A stretch of 64,000 nt of DNA from Caulobacterales bacterium (GCA_020638525.1 JACKIL010000003.1:186001-250000), one strand, 5' to 3'; positions 43,292 through 53,201 are shown, counted from the stretch's first letter. Notes: generated by a model not told the origin, from the letters alone. Numbers and translations: made by a program.

Positions 43292-45586
43292 ATGGACGAT
43301 AATTCAGCAAAGTTTTCCGACGAGGAAGCCCTCGCCTTCCACAGCCGCGGCAAGCCCGGCAAGATCGAGATCACGCCGACGAAGCCGATGGCGACGCAGC
43401 GCGACCTCTCGCTCGCCTACAGCCCCGGCGTCGCCGTGCCGGTCAAGGCGATCGCGGAAAACCCTGACCTCGCCTATGACTATACGGCGAAGGGCAACAT
43501 GGTCGCCGTCATCTCGAACGGCACGGCGATCCTCGGTCTCGGCAATCTCGGCGCGCTCGCCTCAAAGCCGGTGATGGAGGGCAAGTCCGTCCTCTTCAAG
43601 CGCTTCGCCGACATCGACTCGATCGACATCGAAGTCGACACGACCGACCCGGAAGCCTTCATCAATTGCGTGCGCTATCTCGGCCCCGCCTTCGGCGGCA
43701 TCAACCTTGAAGACATCGCCGCGCCCGAAAGCTTCATCATCGAGCAGCGCCTGAAGGAGATCATGGACATTCCGGTGTTCCATGACGACCAGCACGGCAC
43801 GGCGATCATCGCCGCCGCGGGCCTTCTCAACGCGCTCGACATCACCGGCAAGTCGATCAAGGAAGTCAAAGTCGCCGTCTCCGGCGCAGGCTCCTCCGCA
43901 CTCGCCGTCATCGGCCTCATCAAGGCGATGGGCCTGCCGCATGACAACGCGCTCGTCTGCGATTCCAAGGGCGTTCTCTACAAGGGCCGCGATCTCGACC
44001 AGTGGCGCTCGGCGCACGCGGTCGAGACCGACAAACGCACGCTCGAAGAAGCGATGGACGGCGCCGACGTCGTCATCGGCCTTTCGGTCGCCGGCGCCAT
44101 CACCAAGACCATGGTCAAGAAGATGGCGAAGAACCCGATCATCTTCGCCATGGCGAACCCGACGCCGGAAATTTTGCCGGAAGAAGTTCGCGAAGTGCGC
44201 TCCGACGCGATCATCGCGACGGGCCGCTCGGACTATGCGAACCAGGTCAACAACGTTCTCGGTTTCCCCTACATCTTCCGCGGCGCGCTCGATGCGCGCG
44301 CTCGGACGATCAACGAGGAAATGAAGATCGCCTGCGCGAAGGCGCTCGCGAAACTGGCGCGCGAAGACGTGCCGGACGAGGTCGCCGCCGCTTACGGACG
44401 GCGCCTCAAATACGGGCCCGGCTATATCATCCCGACGCCGTTCGACCCGCGCCTGATGGCGACGGTGCCGCCCGCGGTCGCGAAAGCCGCCGCCGATACG
44501 GGCGTTGCAAGAAAGCCGATCGAAGACCTTTCCGCCTATGCGGAAAGCCTGACGGCGCGCACTGACCCTTCGGCCTCGTTCCTCCAGAAGATCTATTCTT
44601 CGCTCAGAACCTGCGAGACGCAGAAGCGCATCGTCTTCCCCGAAGGCGAGGAAGAAGCCGTGATCCGCGCCGCCTACGCCTTCCAGCAGGAGGGTCTCGG
44701 CAAGGCGATCCTCATCGGCCGCGAAGAGATGATCCAGCAGGGCCTCGCCAATGCGGGCCTGCCGCTCGACACAAAGTTCGAGAGCTATCACTCGCGCACG
44801 GCGCCGAATAACGCGCTCTATACGGACTATCTCTACAAGCGCCTGCAGCGAAAGGGGTATCTCCACCGCGACGCGCAGCGCCTCGTCAATGTCGACCGCA
44901 ACGCCTATGCGGCCTGCATGCTCGCCCACGGCCACGCCGACGGCATGGTGACGGGCACGACGCGCCATTACGATGTCGCGCTTGAGAACATCAAGCTCGC
45001 GCTCGACCCGCGCCCCGGCGAACGGCTGATCGGCCTTTCGATCATTCTCGCCAAGGGCCGTACGCTCTTCATCGCCGACACCAACATCACCGAGCTTCCG
45101 GATTCGAAAGACCTTGCGGAGATCGCGGTGCAGGTCGCGCACGCCGCGCGCCATCTCGGCACGACGCCGAAGGTCGCTTTCGTCTCCTATTCGAATTTCG
45201 GCAATCCGGACACGGAGCATTCGCGCCGCGTCTCGGGCGCTGTCGAGATTCTCGACGGCCGGAAAGACGTTGACTTCGAATACGAGGGCGAGATGACGCC
45301 GCGCATGGCGCTCAACGAGCAGGTGCGCGCGATCTATCCGTTCTCGCGCCTCAAGGGCGAGGCGAACGTGCTGATCACGCCGGGCGTCCACTCGGCGGCG
45401 ATCTCGACGAAGCTTCTCGGCGAGATGGGCGGCGCGACCGTCATCGGGCCTGTCCTCATCGGCCTCGAAAAGCCGGTGCAGATCTGCCAGATCGGCGCGC
45501 GCGTTTCCGACATCGTCACGGCCGCAGCGCTCGCCGCTTACGAACTCGACAAAGAGCATCGCTCCTGGGCCGAGCGGTCGGTCTAA
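43292..45586 (+). CDS. maeB: NADP-dependent malic enzyme with phosphotransacetylase-like domain
   Basis: 764 residues from MDDNSAKFSD; the frame is open 33 codons earlier but that part is not family-like. Residues 1-430 form the malic enzyme (YSPGVAVPVKAI, FHDDQHGTAIIAAAG, VAVSGAGSSALAV); residues 440-764 resemble phosphotransacetylase (VFPEGEEEAVIRAAYA, GMVTGTTRHYDVALE) and usually act as an acetyl-CoA-sensing domain. It converts malate to pyruvate and CO2, yielding NADPH. Confidence 0.95.
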   Translation: MDDNSAKFSDEEALAFHSRGKPGKIEITPTKPMATQRDLSLAYSPGVAVPVKAIAENPDLAYDYTAKGNMVAVISNGTAILGLGNLGALASKPVMEGKSVLFKRFADIDSIDIEVDTTDPEAFINCVRYLGPAFGGINLEDIAAPESFIIEQRLKEIMDIPVFHDDQHGTAIIAAAGLLNALDITGKSIKEVKVAVSGAGSSALAVIGLIKAMGLPHDNALVCDSKGVLYKGRDLDQWRSAHAVETDKRTLEEAMDGADVVIGLSVAGAITKTMVKKMAKNPIIFAMANPTPEILPEEVREVRSDAIIATGRSDYANQVNNVLGFPYIFRGALDARARTINEEMKIACAKALAKLAREDVPDEVAAAYGRRLKYGPGYIIPTPFDPRLMATVPPAVAKAAADTGVARKPIEDLSAYAESLTARTDPSASFLQKIYSSLRTCETQKRIVFPEGEEEAVIRAAYAFQQEGLGKAILIGREEMIQQGLANAGLPLDTKFESYHSRTAPNNALYTDYLYKRLQRKGYLHRDAQRLVNVDRNAYAACMLAHGHADGMVTGTTRHYDVALENIKLALDPRPGERLIGLSIILAKGRTLFIADTNITELPDSKDLAEIAVQVAHAARHLGTTPKVAFVSYSNFGNPDTEHSRRVSGAVEILDGRKDVDFEYEGEMTPRMALNEQVRAIYPFSRLKGEANVLITPGVHSAAISTKLLGEMGGATVIGPVLIGLEKPVQICQIGARVSDIVTAAALAAYELDKEHRSWAERSV

Positions 45587-46392
45587 ACCGACTTCTTGCG
45601 ATATCTCGCCGATTGCCTGCGCGTCATCGCGACAGCCATCGGCCTCGGCAGCGCTTTGACGAGCCAGGCGACGAAATTGTTCCACGCGCCCGGCACGTAG
45701 CGATCATGACCTTCCTCGACCGCCCGGAGCGCGCCTTCGACGACGGGCTCGGCCTGCATGAACATGTATTTCGGAAGCTGCGAGACGAGCCCGCGCGTGT
45801 TGTTGGCGTCGTGAAACTCCGAATAGGTGAAGCCCGGACAAAGCGCTGAAACGTTGACGCCCGTTCCCTCACATTCGGCGGCGAGCGCCTGCGAGAAGAA
45901 AATCAGGAACGATTTCGACGGCGCATAAAGCGTGTGCCCGGCGGAGGCGGGAACAAGCCCGGCCAGCGAGGCGACCTGAACGATGCGGCCATAGCCCCGC
46001 TCAATCATGCCCGGCAGAAAGAGCCGGGCGAGGTGGGCGTAACTCGTGACCATCAGTTCGATGAAATCGCGATGCGCCTGCCAGGGGCTGTCGACGAACG
46101 CTCCCGGAAGGCCGAAGCCCGCATTGTTGATGAGAATGTCGACCGCGATCCCTTCGGTCGAAAGCGCGCGATAAATTTCTTCAGGCGCTTCCGGCTTTGC
46201 GAGATCGGCCGCGATGACGCGCGTCTCCACCGCATGTTCGCGCTCGAGTTCGCTTGCGAGCTCTTCCATTTTTTCGCGGCGGCGCGCGACGAGGATGACA
46301 TTCGCGCCCTTCGCGGCGAGCGAGCGCGCAAACGCCGCGCCGATGCCCGCAGAAGCGCCCGTCACCAGCGCCCATCTTCCCTGATAGTTCAT
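45583..46392 (-). CDS. SDR-family oxidoreductase
   Basis: 269 residues from MNYQGRWALV with AAGGA upstream. TGASAGIG binds the cofactor, NNAGFGLPGAF follows, and the catalytic YAPSK is at about residue 153. It resembles DltE/YdfG-type short-chain dehydrogenases with unknown substrate. Its stop overlaps the convergent maeB stop by four bases. Confidence 0.9.
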   Translation of the reverse strand: MNYQGRWALVTGASAGIGAAFARSLAAKGANVILVARRREKMEELASELEREHAVETRVIAADLAKPEAPEEIYRALSTEGIAVDILINNAGFGLPGAFVDSPWQAHRDFIELMVTSYAHLARLFLPGMIERGYGRIVQVASLAGLVPASAGHTLYAPSKSFLIFFSQALAAECEGTGVNVSALCPGFTYSEFHDANNTRGLVSQLPKYMFMQAEPVVEGALRAVEEGHDRYVPGAWNNFVAWLVKALPRPMAVAMTRRQSARYRKKSV

Positions 46393-46619
46393 CGAGAAAT
46401 CCTTTGTCCTTCCTGAAGCGCGCGCGGTGCGCCCAAAACGCGCCGAAGCGCCTTTTTCCCGCGGCGGCCGGTCTCGCCTGAACGCGACTTGCAGCGCATC
46501 ATACGACGGTAATTTGTTCCGGCGGCCAACGATAATTCGCACCGCGACGAAGCGGGAAAGCAGCCGAGGCGGAACATTCAGAGGGCTTAACGGCGTAGAG
46601 CCATTATGGAGAGCCCAAT

Positions 46620-46913
46620 ATGAAAAAGACCATCGCAACAGCCATCGCCCTCGTCGCCATCGCCGGTTTCGGCGCGTCCGCCAATGCGGCGCCGGTGAGG
46701 TTCCATTACAACACGCAGGAACTCGACAGCTCGACGAGCGTTGAGCAGCTTTATCAGCGGATCGGCGCCGTCGCGAAGAACGCCTGCGCGAGCAATGATC
46801 CCAAAGCTTTGTGGATGCAGTCCGCCGACGCGCAATGCGCTTCCGACCTCGTTAACGATATCGTTCTCGAGATCGGCAATCCCGGCCTTTCGGCCCTTCA
46901 CGCCCAAAGCTAA
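46620..46913 (+). CDS. UrcA family protein, exported
   Basis: 97 residues with GGAG upstream. Signal peptide to ANAAP, then VRFHYNTQELDSSTSVEQLYQRIG and two conserved cysteines (NACASND, AQCASDL), typical of UrcA, a small periplasmic family common in Caulobacterales and Sphingomonadales. The function is unknown. Confidence 0.85.
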   Translation: MKKTIATAIALVAIAGFGASANAAPVRFHYNTQELDSSTSVEQLYQRIGAVAKNACASNDPKALWMQSADAQCASDLVNDIVLEIGNPGLSALHAQS

Positions 46914-47180
46914 GCCTCAGACGACCTGCCGGCTGCGTTAACGCCCGCCCCGGCTAGAAACGCGGCCGCGCGACGCGGGATGACCTCCCCGCCGGGCGCT
47001 GCAGTAATGACGCGGCTTTCAGGGCTGCGCGTGGCTGGCTGCGGCGCCCGAAATCTCTCGCCCCGCGAAGGGCGAGTTGCATGAAGATTGCACCTGGCGC
47101 GGTGCAAGAGAATCGCCCTGACACTCGACGGCGGCTTCCCGCCGTTCTAACCATTCCGGGCGGAGACCTAACGGCGGCCC

Positions 47181-47573
47181 ATGGATTCGATCCTGTTCAT
47201 CCTGATGCTCTTCTGCCTCGTCTATGTCGCGGCGTGGTATATGGGCAATGACATCCGCGGCGCGGATGGCGAGTGGGGCCTGTTGGGCGTCGCCGGCAAG
47301 AAGGATGACAGCGCAGACGACGACGCCCCGAAATACAACGAGAAAGAGCCGCACACGGCGCTCGGAAAGCGCATCTTCAAGGCGCAGCAGGCGGCGACGC
47401 GCGGCGCGCCGGAAAGCGGATCGAGTTCCTACAAGCTGAAGACGACGTCAGGGCGTTTCCGCGAAAAAGGCTCCGGCGCCTATGTGAGCCGCGGAGACCT
47501 GCCGCGTTATGGCGAACGGCCGGCCGGGCGCTCGCCCGACAAGTCTCCCTCAGGCAAGCCCTCGAAAGACTGA
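47181..47573 (+). CDS. small membrane-anchored protein of unknown function
   Basis: 130 residues with one N-terminal membrane helix (residues 4-21) and a soluble, charged, Ser/Gly/Pro-rich remainder that is probably disordered. No family is recognised. The ATG has a weak GGAG-like sequence upstream. The reading frame is well isolated and convergent with hemY; codon use matches its neighbours. Confidence 0.6.
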   Translation: MDSILFILMLFCLVYVAAWYMGNDIRGADGEWGLLGVAGKKDDSADDDAPKYNEKEPHTALGKRIFKAQQAATRGAPESGSSSYKLKTTSGRFREKGSGAYVSRGDLPRYGERPAGRSPDKSPSGKPSKD

Positions 47574-47584
47574 CCCCGAAATCC

Positions 47585-49081
47585 CTAGCTGACCTTGCCG
47601 GCCGCCGCGATGATGCGCGCCGCTGAACTTGCGTCATCATCGGCGTCATCCGCCTGCGGATTTTCCGTTTGCGGCTCTACGTCTGGCGCGGGCGGCGGCT
47701 CGATCGCCTTAACAGGCTCCGGCGCTGCGAGCCGGCGGATTTCGTCGGCGCTGACGCCTGCGGGCGCTTCTTCAAGCGGCGGCGGCGCAAGGCGGCCATG
47801 CTCCATATATTCGCGCACGAGCCGCGCCCAGCCTTCGCGCGTGAAGTGGAATTCGCCATCCGCGCCCGGCGAAGGGTCGCGCGGGGCGTGCGCGGCGCGG
47901 CGAAGCCAGTAGCGCGCGCGCTCCCCGGCGCTCTCCGGTTTGCCGTCCGCCGCCCTCTGCTCGCCCTGAATGGCCTCGGCCATCATCGCGCAATCGTCGG
48001 CGAAGGCGGCTTCCTCAAGCAGCGGCTCGAGCGCAAGGCGCGCAGCACGCGCTTCGCCGAGCAGGAGATGGCGCCGGGCGAGCTGTAATTTCGCCTGCCG
48101 CGCTGACGGATTTCGATCCGCGATCCGCTGCATTTCCTCCGCGCGCTTCTCATCGCTCTCTTCTGCGAAGAGAGCGTTATGCGCGTGGATGATCGCCGCC
48201 ATCGGATTTTCGGCGAAGGCCTGCTCAAGCAGCTTCGAAGCGCGCCCGCGCCTTCCGGCGGCGTTCAAAAGCCGCGCGGCGAGCACGGCCGCCGGCGCAA
48301 GCGAAGGCGCAAGTTTCAGCGCGGCTTCGGCCTCGCTCAAAGCCTGACCCGTATCGCCGGAAGCTTCGGCCGCATAAGCGTCAGCCGTGAGAAGCGCGGC
48401 TTCCGCGCGGCCCGCTTTCGCCGCGTCGATGACCTTGTTCTTGAGCGCGGTTTTGACCGCCGCACGAGTCTCGCCCCAGGCGCCGCGCTCGAGCCCGAGA
48501 TCGAGCACGGATTCAAACGCCCAGGCCGCATTCGCGCGCAGGCGGAAGGCGCGTTCGGCATAGCCTTTGGCGGCGTCTTTATCGCCGGCGCGCATTGCAT
48601 GGTGGAAAAGCCCGCGCAGCCCCAGAAACTCCGTTTCCGGCGCTTCGAGCATTGCGGTGAAGCTTTCTTTCGCTGCGCCGTCATCGCCCGCAAGGTGCGC
48701 GGCCTGCGCCGCCAGAAGCCGCGTCAGGGATGAGTCCGGCAGGCTGCGGCGCGCGACGCGCGCATGATGCTGCGCGCTCTCGGCGTCGCCAACCGCGACT
48801 GCTTCAAGACCGCGCGTCAGCGCTGCGACGCCGCGTTCGCGGGCAGCTTCCCGTTCGCGGATCTTGAGATCGTGCGGCAGGCGGCGAAGGTCCTTGTAGA
48901 CGCTCGTCAGGATGATCGCGGCGCCGACTACAAAAAGCACGATGATTGCGGCGCCGCCCGTATGAATGTCGAATTTGAGCCCGAAGGCTTCCGCCGTCGT
49001 GCGCCCGTCAGCGCCCGCAAGCACCGTCAGGAGCGCGGCGATGAAGACGATCGAAAGGATGAAGATCAGGATACGGATCAT
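47585..49081 (-). CDS. hemY: HemY-like TPR membrane protein
   Basis: 498 residues. Two membrane helices (about 2-22 and 43-63) precede the HemY N-terminal region (VYKDLRRLPHDLKIRERE) and TPR repeats to about residue 370; the last 100 residues are acidic and Pro-rich. It is linked to late heme synthesis by its place behind hemD; it is not protoporphyrinogen oxidase. It starts 12 bases after the mitofilin-like gene. Confidence 0.88.
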   Translation of the reverse strand: MIRILIFILSIVFIAALLTVLAGADGRTTAEAFGLKFDIHTGGAAIIVLFVVGAAIILTSVYKDLRRLPHDLKIREREAARERGVAALTRGLEAVAVGDAESAQHHARVARRSLPDSSLTRLLAAQAAHLAGDDGAAKESFTAMLEAPETEFLGLRGLFHHAMRAGDKDAAKGYAERAFRLRANAAWAFESVLDLGLERGAWGETRAAVKTALKNKVIDAAKAGRAEAALLTADAYAAEASGDTGQALSEAEAALKLAPSLAPAAVLAARLLNAAGRRGRASKLLEQAFAENPMAAIIHAHNALFAEESDEKRAEEMQRIADRNPSARQAKLQLARRHLLLGEARAARLALEPLLEEAAFADDCAMMAEAIQGEQRAADGKPESAGERARYWLRRAAHAPRDPSPGADGEFHFTREGWARLVREYMEHGRLAPPPLEEAPAGVSADEIRRLAAPEPVKAIEPPPAPDVEPQTENPQADDADDDASSAARIIAAAGKVS

Positions 49082-49093
49082 AAGGCGCGTCCC

Positions 49094-50674
49094 CTAGCCG
49101 CCATATTGGCCGGCGAGCGACCCGCTCAAGGCGGCGAGCGCGGCGTCGGCGCCGGCGCGGGCCTTGGCGTCGTCGAGCCACGGCCCGATCGTCTCAAGGG
49201 CCGCCCCTTCAAGGCCTTGAAGCTCGCTCACCGTTCCAGCGAGATCGTCAGCAGCGAGGCGCGCTTCGGCGCGGGAGATGACGGCGCCTGTCGAGGCGCC
49301 TTCCTGCGGGTGCGCAGGCCGCACGCTCACCAGCCCCTCAAGGCGCGCGAAAAACGCGGCGATCGGCCCCTTGGCGCGCGCCGCCCGGTCGGCGGCGAGC
49401 GTTTCGCGAATGAGGGGCCCGAAGCGTGTCTTGAGGCTTCCAAGCGTCGGTACGCCTGTCTCCGCATGCGCCGTGAGAGCTTCAAGGCCGCCGGCGCGCG
49501 GCGCAAAGCCCTTGAGGCGTTCGAGCTCGTCCTTGTACGGAGCGCCGGAGGTGAGCTTTTGCTGAAGCGCGAGGAGCGCCATCGAAGCGGCGGCGGCTTT
49601 CGCTGCGCTCGCCTGTTCCCGGTCGGAGCGGATTTTCGCCATCTCGGCCTTGAGGCTTTCAAGGTCTTCGCTTTCGCGATCGCTGCGCGCAGAGAGGGCG
49701 GCGTTCAGGCTCTCTTTCAGGGAGGCGACTTCGCGTCCGAGTTCTGCGGATTGCTCGCGCGCCGCCGAAAGCTCGGACGACAGCCGGTCCGTCTTGGAGT
49801 CGAAGAGCTCTTTCAGCGCCGTGACGTCATTGGCGATCTTCGCCGCCTCAGCGGGCGGCGTATCGGCGCGCATGCCCGCCTGATCGGCGAGGATTTTCTC
49901 CTCTGCGGCGGCGTCCTCTTCCGCTTCGTCCTGCAGACGCGCGAAGGCGTCATCACCGGAAGGCGGGAGAGCGGCCTCAGGTTCGGTCGTTGTCTCTTCT
50001 TCTTGCGCAGGCGCGGCGCCGGGGGCCGCTTCGCCAGATGTGGATTCGGGGACAGCTTCAGGCCCAAACGCGCGCAGCGCATCTTTCGCGGCGCGCTGCA
50101 GCTCGTCATTGGCGCCGCCGGAGGGCGGGGGCGGCGGCAGGCCACGCGTCGTCTCGCCATCCTTCATCTTCTCGATCGCATCTGTCGCCGCTTTGAGGTC
50201 GGCAGAGGGCGCGTTGAGAATCTTCGAGGGATCTGGCGGCGGCAGTTTCTCTGGAAGCGCTTCGGGTTCTTCCTGCGGCTCTTCTTGCGCAGCGGGCGCG
50301 GTTGGCGCCGGCTGCGGCTCGACTGTCTCAGCAGGCTCCGCGGCTTCTTGCGGGAGTTGCGGCTCGCTCGCCGTGGCGGGCGCTTCCGGCTCTGCCTTCT
50401 TCGGCGGCAAGGCGCGCCAGACGATGAAGGCGACGACAAGCAGCACGACAAGCGCGAGCGGCGCGATGACGATCGGCCTTAGAACCCCGCCGCGCGCTGG
50501 CGCGGCCTTCGCGGCCGGCTCAGCTTCAGGCGCGCTTTCTTCCCGCGGCGCTTCGGTGAATTCGGCGTCGACAATCTCCACCTCCACCTCGGGCGGCGAA
50601 GGATCTGGCTTCGGGTCTTCAGCCTTTGGAGTCTGATCCGCCGGGGGGGTCTGATCCTCTGGGCCGCCAACCAT
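49094..50674 (-). CDS. mitofilin-like inner-membrane protein (COG4223)
   Basis: 526 residues from MVGGPEDQTP with GAGGAG upstream; the frame runs further up but the sequence there is not protein-like. Pro/Glu-rich cytoplasmic tail, one membrane helix at about 66-86, an acidic linker, a predicted coiled coil around residues 290-400 (KTDRLSSELSAAREQSAELG), and a C-terminal mitofilin-type domain. Alphaproteobacterial relatives shape inner membranes. Always seen next to hemD/hemY. Confidence 0.88.
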   Translation of the reverse strand: MVGGPEDQTPPADQTPKAEDPKPDPSPPEVEVEIVDAEFTEAPREESAPEAEPAAKAAPARGGVLRPIVIAPLALVVLLVVAFIVWRALPPKKAEPEAPATASEPQLPQEAAEPAETVEPQPAPTAPAAQEEPQEEPEALPEKLPPPDPSKILNAPSADLKAATDAIEKMKDGETTRGLPPPPPSGGANDELQRAAKDALRAFGPEAVPESTSGEAAPGAAPAQEEETTTEPEAALPPSGDDAFARLQDEAEEDAAAEEKILADQAGMRADTPPAEAAKIANDVTALKELFDSKTDRLSSELSAAREQSAELGREVASLKESLNAALSARSDRESEDLESLKAEMAKIRSDREQASAAKAAAASMALLALQQKLTSGAPYKDELERLKGFAPRAGGLEALTAHAETGVPTLGSLKTRFGPLIRETLAADRAARAKGPIAAFFARLEGLVSVRPAHPQEGASTGAVISRAEARLAADDLAGTVSELQGLEGAALETIGPWLDDAKARAGADAALAALSGSLAGQYGG

Positions 50675-50747
50675 GTCCGCCACTCCTCTTCGCGGCGCTG
50701 CGGCGCCGCCAATCCGCTCTCTTAGGTAGGCCGCCCGCGGGGCGCTC

Positions 50748-51467
50748 TCAACCTCGGCTCGTCGTAATCTCGTTCGCAAGCGCTGCGAGAAGACTTTCAG
50801 AGTTGCGCTCGCCCGCGATGACGACGCTCTTCCACTGCACGCCGCGAACCGCGTCCGCAACGGCCTCGCTAAGGCAAGCGGCGACAACATCCGCAAGGCG
50901 GGCCTCAAGCCCTGCCTGCCTCACGAGCGCTATGAACAGCGAAGCGCTGCGCGGCGAGAAGAGCGCTGCGGCCTCTGCCGCGGGCTCTCCTGCAAGCGAT
51001 GCAACCGCCTCGTCCGCGAGCGAGGTTACAGGAACTGCTTCATAAAGAACGGCGCGCCGCGCGCCGACGCCCCGCGTTTCTAGCGCTGCAACGAGATCGC
51101 CCGCGCGCTCGGCGCCGGCGATGTGCAACACGTCGCCGGAGGTCGGCGCAGCGGCGATCGCTTCCGTAAGGCTTGCGACATCGCCGCCTGCAGCAATGAC
51201 ATTCTCAAATCCGTCGCGCCGGGCCTCTTCCGCCGTCATCGCGCCGACCGCGAAAACGGGCAGCGAGCGATCGCCGGAAAGCCCGCAAAACGCGCGCACG
51301 CCATTAGCCGAGGTGAAGGCGAGCGCGCCGACGCCTTTGAGCGATGGCGGCGCCTTCCCGAAGTCGATCGCCATGACCGGCGATAGCACCGGCTCGAACC
51401 CGGCCGTGCGGGCGAGCGCCGCAAAGGCTTCCGCATCCGGCGCCGGACGGGTGACGATGATCCGCAT
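50748..51467 (-). CDS. hemD: uroporphyrinogen-III synthase
   Basis: 239 residues from MRIIVTRPAP. Two Rossmann-like halves are visible; AFTSANGVRAF and LFSPRSASLF are family segments. It cyclises hydroxymethylbilane to uroporphyrinogen III. hemC, which usually precedes hemD in this neighbourhood, is absent; the next gene upstream is the divergent tsaD. Confidence 0.85.
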   Translation of the reverse strand: MRIIVTRPAPDAEAFAALARTAGFEPVLSPVMAIDFGKAPPSLKGVGALAFTSANGVRAFCGLSGDRSLPVFAVGAMTAEEARRDGFENVIAAGGDVASLTEAIAAAPTSGDVLHIAGAERAGDLVAALETRGVGARRAVLYEAVPVTSLADEAVASLAGEPAAEAAALFSPRSASLFIALVRQAGLEARLADVVAACLSEAVADAVRGVQWKSVVIAGERNSESLLAALANEITTSRG

Positions 51468-51654
51468 TGGGATCCGCTTTGCTCGGTCGCTCACGTTCAG
51501 AACGGGAAACCTTTGGCAGAACGATGAACCATTGGGTCTCGCCCGCGGGCGCCCATCTAAAGAGGGCTTGCCTTTGGGCGCGCACGCCGCTTCATGCGGC
51601 GTAACCAGACTAGCGGCGCCGCGCAAGCGCGGTTTGATGGAGGTCATACCAGAC

Positions 51655-52746
51655 GTGACACTCGTCCTCGGGATCGAGTCGAGCTGCGACGACACGGCGG
51701 CGGCGGTCATCCGCCGGCGCGCGGACGGCTCGTGTGAGATCCTCTCCAATGTCGTCTGGAGCGAGGTCGAGGCGCACCGGCCCTATGGCGGGGTCGTACC
51801 CGAGATCGCAGCGCGCGCGCATGTCGAACGCATCGACCTGATGATTGCGCAAGCGATTGAAAAGTCAGGCCATACTTACCAAGACCTTAACGCCATCGCC
51901 GCCACCGGCGGGCCCGGCCTCATCGGCGGGGTGATGGTCGGCTTGACCGCAGGCAAGGCCGCCGCGCTCGCTCATGGCCTCCCGCTCATTCCGGTCAACC
52001 ATCTCGAAGGACATGCGCTCTCGGTGAGGATGACTGAGCATGCGCCTTTCCCTTATTTGCTGCTCCTGATCTCTGGCGGTCATACCCAGCTCATCTGGGT
52101 CGAGGGGCTTGGGTCATACCGGCGGCTCGGCACCACGATCGACGACGCGGCGGGCGAGGCCTTCGACAAGACGGCCAAGCTCCTCGGGCTCGGCCAGCCC
52201 GGCGGGCCGATGGTCGAGAAGGCCGCCGCCGGGGGACGGGCCGACCGTTTTGACTTCCCGGCGCCGCTCGCCCGGCGCGAGGGGTGCGATTTCTCCCTCT
52301 CCGGCCTTAAGACGGCTGTGCGGCTCGCAGCCGAAGCGATCCCCGAGCCGACCGCGGCGGACATTGCGGACCTTGCCGCCTCCTTCCAGGCGGCGCTCGC
52401 GAACCACCTCGCCGCCCGCACGGAGCGGGCGATTGCGTCGGTCGAGACCGCCGCAGGGCCCTCGCCGCGTCTTGTCGTTGCAGGCGGGGTCGCAGCGAAC
52501 AGCGCGATCCGCGCCAGGCTCACTGACCTCACCCAAAGCCGAGGCTGGAGCTTGATTGTTCCGCCTTCGAAATATTGCACGGATAATGGCGCGATGATCG
52601 CCTGGGCGGGGGCTGAACGCTTCGCGGCGGGCCTTGCGCCGGCGACTGGCGAGGCGATGGCCTTCGCCCCCCGGGCGCGCTGGCCGCTCGCCGAGCCGCC
52701 GCAGGGCCGGGAGCATGGCGGCGGCAAGAAGGGCCCGAAGGCCTGA
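51655..52746 (+). CDS. tsaD: tRNA N6-adenosine threonylcarbamoyltransferase TsaD
   Basis: 363 residues from GTG 51655 (VTLVLGIESSCDDTAAAV), 11 bases after GGAGG; ATG 51637 is an alternative, six codons earlier. ASKHA ATPase with iron-binding HLEGH, SGGHTQL and the late YCTDNGAMIAW. It completes t6A37 synthesis with TsaB (40027-40734). Confidence 0.96.
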   Translation: MTLVLGIESSCDDTAAAVIRRRADGSCEILSNVVWSEVEAHRPYGGVVPEIAARAHVERIDLMIAQAIEKSGHTYQDLNAIAATGGPGLIGGVMVGLTAGKAAALAHGLPLIPVNHLEGHALSVRMTEHAPFPYLLLLISGGHTQLIWVEGLGSYRRLGTTIDDAAGEAFDKTAKLLGLGQPGGPMVEKAAAGGRADRFDFPAPLARREGCDFSLSGLKTAVRLAAEAIPEPTAADIADLAASFQAALANHLAARTERAIASVETAAGPSPRLVVAGGVAANSAIRARLTDLTQSRGWSLIVPPSKYCTDNGAMIAWAGAERFAAGLAPATGEAMAFAPRARWPLAEPPQGREHGGGKKGPKA

Positions 52747-52749
52747 CGA

Positions 52750-53160
52750 TCAGGCAGCCGCCTTCACGTCCTTGAGGAACGCTTTCAGGGTCGTCTCGCC
52801 CAGCGATTTGAAGAACGCCTTTTCGGCCGGAGCGACCGCCGCGTCGAAAGCGGCTGCAAGCGCCGGCGCGCCGCCTTCGGCCGGCGCGCGTCTTGTGACC
52901 AGTTCGCCCGGCTCCACCGCCCGGTAAATGTCGAGGAGAGAGATCTTCTTCGGCGCTTTGGCGAGGGTCGCCCCGCCGCCCTTGCCGAGGTGACCTTCCG
53001 CAAGCCCCGCCCGCGCCAGCATGGCGAGAAGCCGGCGCGCCGCTGCTGGGTTGGCGCCGACTTGCGCCGCAAGCCGCTCCGAGGTGACTGCGTTCGGGCG
53101 TTCAAGCGCAATGAGGGCGAGCATTTGCAGCGCCATGGAAAAGCGCGTGGAGTTGGCCAT
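52750..53160 (-). CDS. Rrf2-family transcriptional regulator without cysteines
   Basis: 136 residues. Winged helix: FSMALQMLALIALE, SERLAAQVGANPAAARRLLAML, GLAEGHLGKGGG. The middle (SLLDIYRAVE) is typical of Rrf2/YwnA. No cysteine occurs at all, so it cannot bind an Fe-S cluster as IscR or NsrR do. A perfect palindrome 17 bases upstream of its start (53177-53201) suggests autoregulation. Confidence 0.9.
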   Translation of the reverse strand: MANSTRFSMALQMLALIALERPNAVTSERLAAQVGANPAAARRLLAMLARAGLAEGHLGKGGGATLAKAPKKISLLDIYRAVEPGELVTRRAPAEGGAPALAAAFDAAVAPAEKAFFKSLGETTLKAFLKDVKAAA

Positions 53161-53176
53161 ACCGGCGCCTACCTGT

Positions 53177-53201
53177 TTCTGTAACTTATAGTGTTACAGA
53201 A
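53177..53201. promoter_or_regulatory. operator-like palindrome of the Rrf2 regulator
   Basis: TTCTGTAAC (53177-53185) and GTTACAGAA (53193-53201), 9 perfect pairs around seven bases (TTATAGT). It lies directly upstream of the Rrf2 start and overlaps a -10-like TATA stretch. Confidence 0.75.

Noticed and set aside
43562..45685. 707-codon minus-strand frame opposite maeB
   Set aside because: Shadow of the malic enzyme gene, which has unmistakable motifs on the plus strand.
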